From Dehalococcoidia bacterium (GTDB taxonomy: Bacteria; Chloroflexota; Dehalococcoidia; SM23-28-2; RBG-16-64-32): 14,350 nucleotides of DNA. A program made the translations under genes and the position numbers. Below are positions 6,846 through 13,271 of this stretch, one piece after another (position 1 is the first letter of the stretch; the number at the start of each line of letters is the position of its first letter). The notes beneath the pieces are model-generated. The model was not told the origin of the DNA and made no database searches. It worked only from the letters and a program-made list of their open reading frames with translations. Location: the NCBI GenBank assembly GCA_030690405.1, contig JAUYGU010000098.1:1-14350 (forward strand), given 5' to 3'.

Positions 6846-8540
6846 ATGCCTGAGTCCACTTACTGGAATCGGTTCTGGCGCCGGCGTATCTCCAGGCGCG
6901 CCGTCCTGGGCGCAGGCGCTGTAACCGCGCTGGGTGCCGCCAGCGCCGCCGTTCTCGGCTGCAACAGCGGCGGCGGCAACGGAAACGGCAACGGCAACGG
7001 CAACGGAAACGGTTCGGATGGCAGCGGCACCCCGGTTGCCGGCGGCAACGTCACCGAAGGCCGCCTCCTCAACGCCCTGGGCATAGACCCGCATGTGGAC
7101 CTCACCGGTCTCGACATAGACTCCCTGATGTACACCTACCTCTACTCCTGGAACCGCTTCACGGAGGAGGCAGTCTACAACAACCTCGCCACTGACTTCG
7201 AGCATCCGGATGACCTGACGTTCATCTACACCATCCGGCCGGATGTCGCCGCCTGGCCGACGGGTCCCGCCGCCGGCGAACTGCTCACGTCCACGGACTG
7301 CGTCGAGAGCTTCAAGCGGCGCGGCACCGCCATCACCGCGCCGGACAAGCGCTTTCCCCAGCGTATCGAAGGGTACGAGACGCCGAACAGCACGACGTTC
7401 AAGTTCGTCATGAGCAGGGCGTTCGTTCCGGCGGTCCGCGAGATGGCCAACCCCACCTGGGCCATCGTCCCCGCCAAGGTGCTGGACAAGTACCCCAACC
7501 TGAGCCAGACGGCGTTCGGCAACGGGCCATTCATGCTCAAGGAGTTCCGCGGCTCGGAGAGGATAGTCCTGGAGAGGCACCCCAACTACTTCCTCAAGCC
7601 CAGGCCCTGGCTCAACACCTACACGTTCATCGTCATCACGGAGAGCTCTTCTCTCCTCGCCGCCTTCAGGGGCGGCCAGCACGACATAAACGGCGCCGTG
7701 CTCACGAAGTCGACCGCCCAGGAGTTCATCGATGCCCCCGACAAGTACCGCGTGAGCGTGGCGCCGTCGCTGTTCTACCCCGTGATCCACATGAAGATGC
7801 GCGACCCCTGGCGGGACATCCGCGTCCGCAAGGCGCTGGACCTGGCGATCAACCGCAAGGAGATCATCGATGCCATCCAGGACGGGGAGGGCAACTACAA
7901 CGGCCCCATCCAGTGGCCGCAGTTCAAGTGGGCGCTCCCCCAGCAGGAGGTCCGCGACTTCTACCCCTACGACCTTGACCAGGCGAAGGCCCTCCTGAAG
8001 GAGGCGGGGCACCCGCAGATCACCGCCAAGATGAAGTACCCGGAGGTGCCGGGCGCCCCTATCGTCGCGGACATTGCGGTGATCCTCAAGAGCCAGCTGG
8101 AGAAGGCAGGCATCAACCTGGAGTTGGACTCCGTGGAGCTGGGCGCGTTCATCGGCAACACCCTCCTCCCCGGCAACTTCGACCTCGCCTTCTTCCCCAA
8201 CCTGCCGTGGGATGAGCCGGACCGCCCCCTCAGCTTCTACCACTCCAAGGGGGTCACAGGCTCCGGCAACTGGACGAACTACACCAACCCAAAGCTCGAC
8301 AAGCTCATCGACGCCCAGTCCGATGAGTTCGACGAGGCGAAGAGGATAGAGATTGTGCAGGCGGCGCAGCGCATGATCCTGCCGGAGCACGGGCCCCAGA
8401 TCACCCTCACCGGCGGCATCGGTTACTTCGCCCGCTGGAAGCACGTCCACCTTGGCGCCGCGGACAACGACCTGGAGACGCCGATCCCGGGCAGCGTATA
8501 CGGTCCCGCCGGCACTGAGATATGGACAGAGAAGCAGTAG
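6846..8540 (+). CDS. ABC transporter substrate-binding lipoprotein, family 5 (peptide/nickel type)
   Basis: This is a 564-residue extracytoplasmic binding protein of the DppA/OppA family, delivering peptides or other small ligands to the permeases downstream. The N-terminus has an arginine-rich n-region with a twin-arginine-like SRRAVLG (16-22), a hydrophobic stretch and lipobox VLGC with the acylated C39, so export by Tat followed by lipid anchoring is likely. A (GN)6 linker follows at 44-55. Family features are PFMLKEFRGSERIVLERHPNYF (conserved in family 5), DIRVRKALDLAINRKEIIDAI, the AKALLKEAG segment and the C-terminal YTNPKLDKLIDAQ. GGGAAGG lies 8-9 bases before the ATG. It is the first gene of a three-gene operon with its own strong promoter. 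The ligand cannot be inferred from sequence. Confidence 0.93.
   Translation: MPESTYWNRFWRRRISRRAVLGAGAVTALGAASAAVLGCNSGGGNGNGNGNGNGNGSDGSGTPVAGGNVTEGRLLNALGIDPHVDLTGLDIDSLMYTYLYSWNRFTEEAVYNNLATDFEHPDDLTFIYTIRPDVAAWPTGPAAGELLTSTDCVESFKRRGTAITAPDKRFPQRIEGYETPNSTTFKFVMSRAFVPAVREMANPTWAIVPAKVLDKYPNLSQTAFGNGPFMLKEFRGSERIVLERHPNYFLKPRPWLNTYTFIVITESSSLLAAFRGGQHDINGAVLTKSTAQEFIDAPDKYRVSVAPSLFYPVIHMKMRDPWRDIRVRKALDLAINRKEIIDAIQDGEGNYNGPIQWPQFKWALPQQEVRDFYPYDLDQAKALLKEAGHPQITAKMKYPEVPGAPIVADIAVILKSQLEKAGINLELDSVELGAFIGNTLLPGNFDLAFFPNLPWDEPDRPLSFYHSKGVTGSGNWTNYTNPKLDKLIDAQSDEFDEAKRIEIVQAAQRMILPEHGPQITLTGGIGYFARWKHVHLGAADNDLETPIPGSVYGPAGTEIWTEKQ
6975..7010 (+). repeat. In-frame hexanucleotide tandem repeat (GGMAAC)x6
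   Basis: There are six direct copies of GGCAAC or GGAAAC, each encoding Gly-Asn, directly after the lipidated Cys of the substrate-binding protein. A 6-base unit keeps the frame, so copy-number change would alter only linker length. Confidence 0.9.
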
Positions 8541-8558
8541 CGGCGTAGTATCGAGGGG

Positions 8559-8570
8559 CCGGCCGGCCGG
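8559..8570. repeat. Perfect 12-base palindrome in the spacer between binding protein and permease genes
   Basis: CCGGCCGGCCGG is fully self-complementary and lies in the 44-base gap after the binding-protein stop. In the transcript it can fold as a short GGCC stem. Such spacer hairpins are known to protect binding-protein mRNA and lower permease expression in other ABC operons. That role here is inference, and in GC-rich DNA the sequence could be chance. Confidence 0.35.
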
Positions 8571-8584
8571 AGCTGACCTACCAG

Positions 8585-9544
8585 ATGCGGAACTACATCC
8601 TGCGGCGCCTCCTTATCCTCATCCCCATCATGCTGGGCGTCTCCTTCCTCACCTTCGCCATGTTCCGAATGATCCCCGGCGACGCCGCCGTCCTCCGCTG
8701 CCAGCTGGGATGCACGCCCGAAATCCTGAAGGACCTGCGCCACGAGATGGGTCTTGACCGTCCCTGGTACCAGCAGTACGGCGACTGGGTCTGGAACATC
8801 GCCCGCCACGGCGATTTCGGCCAGTCCCTGACCGAGAGCAGGCTCCCCGTCACCACCGAGCTGGACCGCCGCCTGCCGGTCACCCTGGAGCTTGTGACGA
8901 TGACGCTCTTCATGGCGCTCTTGCTGGGCATACCGCCGGGAGTCATATCGGCAATCCGGCCGGGCACGCCGCTGGACTGGCTGGCCCAGGTGGGCAGCGT
9001 ACTCTGGCTCTCCATCCCCGGCTTCTGGCTGGGGATACTGGTCATCGCCTTCGGCGTGAACTGGTTCGGCTGGACGCCGCCACAGTTCGGCAGCGGCTAC
9101 GTGCCCTTCCGCGACGATCCGTGGGTGAACATGCAGCAGTTCCTCTTCCCCTCGCTGGTCCTCGCCCTGGCGATCGCGGCCGCGATCATGCGCCTCACCC
9201 GCTCTTCGCTCCTGGAGGTGCTGCGGAACGACTACATCCGCACCGCCTGGTCCAAGGGGCTGCGAGAGCGCACGGTGGTGATGCGGCACGCCCTGAAGAA
9301 CGCCCTTATCCCCGTGCTGACTATAGTCGGCCTCCAGGTGGGCAACCTCATCGGCGGAGCGGTGATCATAGAGTCGGTGTTCAACCTGAACGGAGTCGGC
9401 AAGTACGTACTGGAAGCGATCCTCCGGCGCGATTTCTTCGTCGTCCAGAGCCTGGTCCTGCTGTTTGCCGTCGCCTACGTGATGGCGAACCTGGTCGTCG
9501 ATGTCCTCTACGGCTGGCTGGACCCGAGGATCAGGTACGGCTAG
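8585..9544 (+). CDS. ABC transporter permease, DppB/OppB type
   Basis: This is a 319-residue inner-membrane permease, the usual length. The N-terminus MRNYILRRLLILIPIMLGVSFLTFAMFRMIPGD is the standard first membrane segment and the following loop of DppB proteins. The EAA-like coupling motif lies near residues 218-240 (YIRTAWSKGLRERTVVMRHALKNALIP), and the C-terminus LYGWLDPRIRYG is typical. About six membrane segments are visible. It lies 44 bases after the binding-protein gene and 8 bases before the second permease, so all three form one operon. No strong ribosome site is seen; GGAG lies about 11 bases before the ATG. The loop around 154-180 (NWFGWTPPQFGSGYVPFRDDPWVNM) is at the usual extracytoplasmic position. 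The partner ATPase genes are not in the window. Confidence 0.95.
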   Translation: MRNYILRRLLILIPIMLGVSFLTFAMFRMIPGDAAVLRCQLGCTPEILKDLRHEMGLDRPWYQQYGDWVWNIARHGDFGQSLTESRLPVTTELDRRLPVTLELVTMTLFMALLLGIPPGVISAIRPGTPLDWLAQVGSVLWLSIPGFWLGILVIAFGVNWFGWTPPQFGSGYVPFRDDPWVNMQQFLFPSLVLALAIAAAIMRLTRSSLLEVLRNDYIRTAWSKGLRERTVVMRHALKNALIPVLTIVGLQVGNLIGGAVIIESVFNLNGVGKYVLEAILRRDFFVVQSLVLLFAVAYVMANLVVDVLYGWLDPRIRYG

Positions 9545-9552
9545 GCGGTAGG

Positions 9553-10782
9553 ATGGCGCAGGAAGTTGCCGCTTCCCGCGGTTTCGAGGAAGAGGTCCCG
9601 CCGCGCATCTCAGCCCCGCGGCGCGCGCTACAGATGGCCCTCCGGCACCCCCTGGGGGCGTTCGGCCTGCTGGTCGTCGCAGTCCTGGTGCTCGCCGGCG
9701 TCTTCACGGAGCTGGTAGCGCCGTATGACCCCCTGGCGCCCAACCGCATCAGTAAGGCGTTCGCGGAGCTCAGCGCGCCCGTGGACGCGGAGACGACCAC
9801 CTTAACGGTCAAGGATGGGGCCGACCTGGGCTACGGACAGACAGTCGGCATCGAGTCCGAGGAGATCATCGTCCTCAACATCGCCGGCAACACCATCACC
9901 GTCCAGCGCGGGGCGGAGCATACCGAACCCACCCCACACGACGCCGGCGCCGCCCTCGGCTCGTTCACCGTCGATAGGCTGTCGGGCCCCTCAGCCAGGC
10001 ACCCGTTCGGCACCGACCGCCTGGGCCGCGACGTCCTGAGCAGGACGATCTTCGGCGCCCGCATCTCCCTGATGATCGGCATGGTCGCCATGCTCTTCGG
10101 GGTGATCGTGGGCTCCTTCCTCGGCGTCCTATCTGGGTACGCCGGGGGGTTCGTGGACAGCCTGATCCAGCGCTCCGTTGACGCGCTCCTCGCCTTCCCG
10201 CCGGTTGTGCTGCTGCTGGCGATCATCACCGTGATCGGCGACGAGGACTCCGCCGTGCGCATCTTCCTGGCCCATAACACGCCGATCCCGCAGGGCACGT
10301 TCCTTGGCGTGCCGGACTTCCTCAACATCTTCGTCATCTCCCTCGCCATCGGCCTCGCGGTCGTGGCCAGCGTGGCGAGGGTGGTGCGGGGCGCCGTGCT
10401 GTCGATAAAGGAGAACGTCTACATCGAGGCGGCAAGGGCGATGGGCGCCAGCGACTCTCGCATCATGTGGCGGCACATCTTACCCAACGTCGCCGCCCTC
10501 ATCGTGATCCTCGCCAGCATCACGCTGCCCCTGGCGATACTGGCGGAGGCGGCGGTCAGCTTTCTGGGCGTGGGCGTCCAGCCGCCGGTCCCATCCTGGG
10601 GCGCCGACATGACGGCCAACCGTGAGTCGGCCCTCGCCGGCACCTGGTGGCCGGTCTTCTTCCCCGGCCTCGCTCTCAGCCTGGTCGTCCTTGGGTTCAA
10701 CATGCTGGGCGACGCCTTCCGGGATATCTCCGATCCGCGGCTTCGCGGCGCCCTGGGTTCTGGGGGCGGGCGCAACCTCTAG
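9553..10782 (+). CDS. ABC transporter permease, DppC/OppC type, with extra extracytoplasmic domain
   Basis: This is a 409-residue protein, about 100 residues longer than typical DppC proteins. After a cytoplasmic start and a first membrane segment (about 36-54, followed by APYDP), normal family members continue within about 25 residues to the HPFGTD.LGRD motif. Here that motif is delayed to residues 150-160 by an insertion at about 75-140. Membrane segments follow, with the EAA coupling loop YIEAARAMGASDSRIMWRHILPN and the end SDPRLRG, all standard. A second enlarged loop, DEDSAVRIFLAHNTPIPQG, precedes the EAA loop. The frame is open upstream to 9121, but ATG at 9553 is used because the upstream part overlaps the first permease; the stop of that gene is 8 bases away and GGTAGG precedes the ATG closely. 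Convergent arsC ends 9 bases downstream. Confidence 0.93.
   Translation: MAQEVAASRGFEEEVPPRISAPRRALQMALRHPLGAFGLLVVAVLVLAGVFTELVAPYDPLAPNRISKAFAELSAPVDAETTTLTVKDGADLGYGQTVGIESEEIIVLNIAGNTITVQRGAEHTEPTPHDAGAALGSFTVDRLSGPSARHPFGTDRLGRDVLSRTIFGARISLMIGMVAMLFGVIVGSFLGVLSGYAGGFVDSLIQRSVDALLAFPPVVLLLAIITVIGDEDSAVRIFLAHNTPIPQGTFLGVPDFLNIFVISLAIGLAVVASVARVVRGAVLSIKENVYIEAARAMGASDSRIMWRHILPNVAALIVILASITLPLAILAEAAVSFLGVGVQPPVPSWGADMTANRESALAGTWWPVFFPGLALSLVVLGFNMLGDAFRDISDPRLRGALGSGGGRNL
9775..9972 (+). other. Beta-rich domain inserted in the first periplasmic loop of the DppC-type permease
   Basis: Residues 75-140 contain alternating hydrophobic strands: TTTLTVKDGADL, GQTVGIESEEIIVLNIAGNTITVQRG and ending in HTEPTPHDAGAAL. 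The order 'TTLTV-D... / G..I.I..E.I.V..I.GNT.TV.RG....TPH..GA' is a pattern I know from phage structural proteins and large bacterial surface proteins. The base composition does not differ visibly from the flanks. The boundaries are judged from where DppC-like sequence stops and resumes. The function is unknown. Confidence 0.65.
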
Positions 10783-10791
10783 ACCGCGCGC

Positions 10792-11208
10792 CTACCCGGG
10801 TTCCGTCCGCAGAAACCCCTCGATCCGGCTTCGGAGTTCGTCTCGCGCATCGCGCAACGCCTGGACGGTTGACTCGCCCCGGAGCTCGGCGTATAGGGGG
10901 TCCTCCACGTCCCAGTGGATGCGCTGGCCGCCGCCGGGGAACACGGGGCAGCTCTGGCGGGCGCTATCGCAGACGGTTATCACGTAATCGAACGGCTGGC
11001 CGGCGTACTCGTCCACGTGCTTCGAACGCTGGCCGCTGATATCGATGCCGATCTCCCGCATCACCTCAACGGTCTGCTCGGCCAGCCCCTTCGGCTTCGT
11101 GCCCGCGCTGTGCACCTCAAACCGGTCGCCGGCCAGGTGGCGCAGCAACCCTTCCGCCATCTGACTGCGGGCGCGGTTTCCCGTACAGACGAACAGCACT
11201 CTCTTCAT
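10792..11208 (-). CDS. arsC: Arsenate reductase, thioredoxin-coupled (low-molecular-weight phosphatase fold)
   Basis: This is a 138-residue cytosolic enzyme reducing arsenate to arsenite, of normal length. The P-loop is CTGNRARSQ (C8-Q16), matching CX5R with the R14-S15 end. The redox cysteines expected in the thioredoxin-coupled class are present as C80 and C87 in VCDSARQSCPVFPG, and the general acid is in the DP motif (D103-P104). The three-cysteine set separates it from plain tyrosine phosphatases. The ATG at 11208 has only a weak GGAAG-like ribosome site. It stands alone: no arsR, efflux pump or methyltransferase gene is adjacent. It converges with the ABC permease operon, with 9 bases between the stop codons and no clear terminator. 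Confidence 0.9.
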   Translation of the reverse strand: MKRVLFVCTGNRARSQMAEGLLRHLAGDRFEVHSAGTKPKGLAEQTVEVMREIGIDISGQRSKHVDEYAGQPFDYVITVCDSARQSCPVFPGGGQRIHWDVEDPLYAELRGESTVQALRDARDELRSRIEGFLRTEPG

Positions 11209-11221
11209 ACCCGTCGCTTCC

Positions 11222-11251
11222 TTGACCGTCTTCCAAACGCCATGCTAGACT
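11222..11251 (+). promoter_or_regulatory. Probable promoter of tRNA-His
   Basis: TTGACC (11222-11227; 5 of 6), an 18-base spacer and TAGACT (11246-11251; 4 of 6) lie 45 bases before the tRNA. Transcription would start near 11258, ahead of the hairpin at 11261-11283. The opposite strand of this area is the arsC 5' region. Confidence 0.45.
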
Positions 11252-11260
11252 TCCGTTGCG

Positions 11261-11283
11261 GCCCCGTTTGGCTCGGGGCTTTT
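11261..11283 (+). terminator. Terminator-like hairpin upstream of tRNA-His
   Basis: GCCCC, a 9-base loop and GGGGC are followed by TTTTC. This has the form of an intrinsic terminator on the plus strand, located between the putative tRNA promoter and the tRNA. It may stop transcripts coming from the ABC operon through arsC, or affect tRNA-His synthesis; neither can be settled here. Confidence 0.5.
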
Positions 11284-11295
11284 CTATCGGTAGGT

Positions 11296-11373
11296 GGTGG
11301 GCGTCGCCTAGCGGTCTAAGGCGCCAGGTTGTGGCCCTGGAGATCGAGGGTTCGAATCCCTCCGTCCACCCCA
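11296..11373 (+). tRNA. tRNA-His (anticodon GTG)
   Basis: A full cloverleaf can be drawn. The acceptor stem is GTGGGCG (11297-11303) with CGTCCAC, the D stem is GCCT/AGGC, and the anticodon stem is CCAGG/CCTGG with loop TTGTGGC and anticodon GTG at 11331-11333. The T stem is GAGGG/CCCTC with loop TTCGAAT. The encoded extra G at 11296 (position -1) faces C73, the identity element of tRNA-His. CCA is encoded (11371-11373). The mgtE stop lies 8 bases downstream on the other strand. Confidence 0.97.
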
Positions 11374-11381
11374 ATCTCCCC

Positions 11382-12734
11382 CTACGTCAGCCGCGAGATC
11401 AGCAGCGTCCCCATGCCCAATAGCAGCAGGAACCCCATCACGTCAGTGAACGTCGTCAGCCAGATGGCGGACGCTAGGGCAGGGTCGATCTTGGCGGCGC
11501 GGAGCCCCAGGGGGATGAGCCCCCCGGCAAGCCCGGCGACGACGATATTGCCGATCATCGCTCCGAACACCACGCCGGCGAGCCAGGGGTTCCCTGTAAG
11601 CACCAGCGCGAGGCCCGCTGTGAGCGTCCCGGCGAGGGAGCCGTGGACAAGCCCAAACGCGACCTCCTTGACGGCGATGCGGCTGGCGTCCTGGAGCCGG
11701 ACCTCGCCCAGGGCTATGCCCCGCACGACCAAAGTGGTGGCCTGTGTCCCGGTATTTCCGCCGTGTCCCGCTATGATCGGCATGAACGCCGCCAGGACGG
11801 CGACTTTGGATATCGTGTCTTCGAATGCGCTCACGGTAAGCGCCGCCAGGAACGCGGTCATCAGGTTTACCAGCAGCCAGGGAACGCGGCGCCGCAAGGC
11901 CCTGCTCACGGGGCTGAACACGGACTCCTGCACATCGAGGCCGGCCAGCAGGTAGATGTCCTCCGTCGCCTCCTCGCTCGCCACCTCCATCGCATCGTCG
12001 GCGGTGATGATGCCCCGCAGGACACGGTTTTCGTCCACCACCGGCACCGCCCGCAGCCGGTAGTGCTGCACCAGCCGCGCCACCTCCTCCTGGTCCGTCT
12101 CCGGCGCCACCGTGATAGCGTCTTTGGTCATCACGTCTACGATGGGCGTATCCGCCTCCGAGATGAGCAGCTCACGCAGGTTGACCACCCCCTGGAGCCG
12201 GTTGCTGGCGTCCAGGACGTACAGGTAGTACGCCTCGTCTGCAAGGGGTTTGCGCAGGCGAAGGAACGTGATCGCCTGCTGCACGGTCATCTCCGGGTGA
12301 AGGGCCACATAGCCGCGGGTCATGAGGCCGCCGGCGCTCTCGTCGGCGTGCTCGAGCAGCGGCGATATCTCCTGCGCCGTGGCCATGGACGATAGCACGC
12401 GAGCCATGTCCGAAGGGGGCAGCGTGCGCAGCACGTCCACCGCCACGTCGTTGCTCGTCCGGTCCAGAACGCGCGCCAGGGTAATCCGGGTCATCCGCGC
12501 CGTCACCGCCCCGCGCACCTCCTCGTCCAGGTACTCCATGAGCTCCGCCATCTGCTCTGTGGAGAGGACGGAGAAGAACGCCTCGCGCAGCTCGGGGTCC
12601 AGGCGCTCGTAAAGGTCGGCGCGGTCCGCGGGGTGCAAAGAGGCGATGACCTCCGCGGCGCGCTCGACATCGTCGCCCCGGAGCGCCTCTTCGACCCTTT
12701 CGGCGAGTTCGGCGGCGTCCTGTTCGGTGGTCAT
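11382..12734 (-). CDS. mgtE: Magnesium transporter MgtE
   Basis: This is a 450-residue membrane protein for Mg2+ entry, of normal length and with the full domain order. The cytosolic superhelical N domain (about 5-130, with SLHPADRADLYERL) is followed by AGGLMT (134-139), two CBS domains (about 140-195 and 200-255), the plug helix and five membrane segments (about 285-450). The pore motif GGNTGTQ lies at 325-331, and the Mg2+-site Asp, equivalent to D432 of the Thermus protein, is in TTFTD (D431). The start is set at ATG 12734: GGGTGA lies 5-6 bases upstream, and the longer frame back to a TTG at 12791 would run into the promoter. Mg2+ gating through the N and CBS domains is known for the family. 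No M-box-like leader is visible; the leader is too short. Confidence 0.96.
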   Translation of the reverse strand: MTTEQDAAELAERVEEALRGDDVERAAEVIASLHPADRADLYERLDPELREAFFSVLSTEQMAELMEYLDEEVRGAVTARMTRITLARVLDRTSNDVAVDVLRTLPPSDMARVLSSMATAQEISPLLEHADESAGGLMTRGYVALHPEMTVQQAITFLRLRKPLADEAYYLYVLDASNRLQGVVNLRELLISEADTPIVDVMTKDAITVAPETDQEEVARLVQHYRLRAVPVVDENRVLRGIITADDAMEVASEEATEDIYLLAGLDVQESVFSPVSRALRRRVPWLLVNLMTAFLAALTVSAFEDTISKVAVLAAFMPIIAGHGGNTGTQATTLVVRGIALGEVRLQDASRIAVKEVAFGLVHGSLAGTLTAGLALVLTGNPWLAGVVFGAMIGNIVVAGLAGGLIPLGLRAAKIDPALASAIWLTTFTDVMGFLLLLGMGTLLISRLT

Positions 12735-12762
12735 CGTTGTCACCCGGGCCGGGGCCCCGTCT

Positions 12763-12791
12763 ATTAGAGCACAGGCCCCAACCTGCCACAA
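12763..12791 (-). promoter_or_regulatory. Probable mgtE promoter
   Basis: On the minus strand TTGTGG (12791-12786) is followed by a 17-base spacer and TCTAAT (12768-12763; 5 of 6 to TATAAT). A start near 12756 gives a leader of about 22 nt, which also argues against the upstream TTG as start codon. Confidence 0.45.
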
Positions 12792-12800
12792 TGCGCGCGC

Positions 12801-12820
12801 CTTCTCGCGGAGCCGAGAAG
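12801..12820. repeat. Perfect 7-bp hairpin between mgtE and tRNA-Arg
   Basis: CTTCTCG, 6-base loop, CGAGAAG. It sits just upstream of the mgtE -35 box and before the tRNA-Arg promoter, so it could be an operator or a relic structure. No T-run follows on the plus strand beyond CTTT. Confidence 0.35.
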
Positions 12821-12822
12821 CT

Positions 12823-12852
12823 TTGCCGCCCCTCCGGCGGCGGTGCTACACT
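12823..12852 (+). promoter_or_regulatory. Probable promoter of tRNA-Arg
   Basis: TTGCCG (12823-12828), an 18-base spacer and TACACT (12847-12852; 4 of 6) end 10 bases before the tRNA, the usual spacing for a directly transcribed tRNA. The GCCGCC/GGCGGC inverted repeat at 12825-12841 overlaps it. Confidence 0.4.
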
Positions 12853-12862
12853 GTCCTCGAGC

Positions 12863-12939
12863 GCCCCTGTAGCTCAATTGGATAGAGCGCCTGGCTTCGG
12901 ACCAGGAGGTTGTGGGTTCGAGTCCTACCGGGGGCGCCA
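12863..12939 (+). tRNA. tRNA-Arg (anticodon TCG)
   Basis: The cloverleaf is complete. The acceptor is GCCCCTG (12863-12869) with CGGGGGC, the D stem is GCTC/GAGC, and the anticodon stem is CCTGG/CCAGG with loop CTTCGGA and anticodon TCG at 12897-12899. The T stem is GTGGG/CCTAC with loop TTCGAGT. The discriminator is G and CCA is encoded (12937-12939). A reads-CGA/CGN arginine tRNA is expected from this anticodon. Confidence 0.96.
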
Positions 12940-12956
12940 GTGTTCAGATACGAATT

Positions 12957-12980
12957 GGCCGCCCGTGGGCGGCCTTGTTG
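12957..12980 (+). terminator. Intrinsic terminator of tRNA-Arg
   Basis: GGCCGCC, loop CGTG and GGCGGCC form a perfect 7-bp stem followed by TTGTTG, 17 bases after the tRNA CCA end. This is a standard rho-independent form with a modest T-tract. Confidence 0.8.
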
Positions 12981-13271
12981 CTAACGGGGCCTATGTCTCT
13001 CGATATCTTGCGGTTTCAGCGCCGTGGTGTCATAGTTACTTGACGGGGTGCCGCGGCGGTGCAAGATACGGCGGCAGCATGCAAGGGAGATTGCCGTGGC
13101 ATCGGTTCGCTTGATTCGTTCGCAGGGGGCGCGGACGAACGCGCCCGCGTCGTCCTGCGCCGTTCGTAAGGTATAAGAAAATATTAGCTGCGGCCAGCGA
13201 TTTGCCAATAACTCGCGAATGCGCTAAGCTGTTGCAGTCTGCCATTCCCGAATTCCGAAGGGAGGCCCGCG
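12981..13271. other. Non-coding interval between tRNA-Arg and sugar-binding protein gene
   Basis: No gene is supported in this interval. It contains an inverted repeat (13127-13146), an AT-rich patch with TATAAG (13172-13177) and AAAATATTAG, and a weak promoter-like pair: TTGCCA (13202-13207), a 17-base spacer and TAAGCT (13225-13230). The downstream gene's promoter and operator are expected here, but no convincing consensus site can be fixed. Confidence 0.5.
13127..13146. repeat. GC-rich inverted repeat upstream of the sugar-binding protein gene
   Basis: GGGCGCG, GACGAA, CGCGCCC is a perfect 7-bp inverted repeat with a 6-base centre. An alternative pairing, GGACGA (13133-13138) with TCGTCC (13150-13155), overlaps it. 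It could be an operator for a LacI- or GntR-type regulator or a short RNA hairpin. It is 125 bases before the start codon. Confidence 0.35.

Noticed and set aside
6975..7010. Possible CRISPR or satellite array
   Set aside because: The unit is 6 bases without spacers and encodes a Gly-Asn linker in frame.
6825..8450. A 541-codon open frame on the minus strand opposite the binding-protein gene
   Set aside because: The translation is rich in V, L, E, G, R and D without recognisable motifs, and lies fully antisense to a gene with clear family features. High-GC codon bias produces such shadows.
9121..9552. N-terminal extension of the second permease overlapping the first permease gene
   Set aside because: The extension is a shadow frame; the ATG at 9553 gives a normal DppC N-terminus right after the first permease stop.
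12735..12791. Longer MgtE start at a TTG codon (12791)
   Set aside because: The TTG coincides with the promoter-like -35 box, and the ATG at 12734 has a better ribosome site and matches family length.
12735..12800. M-box magnesium riboswitch before mgtE
   Set aside because: The inferred leader is only about 22 nt and no conserved M-box helices are visible.
12863..12939. tRNA-Arg as an integration site for a mobile element
   Set aside because: No integrase gene, no duplicated 3' end of the tRNA and no foreign-looking genes are present in the window.
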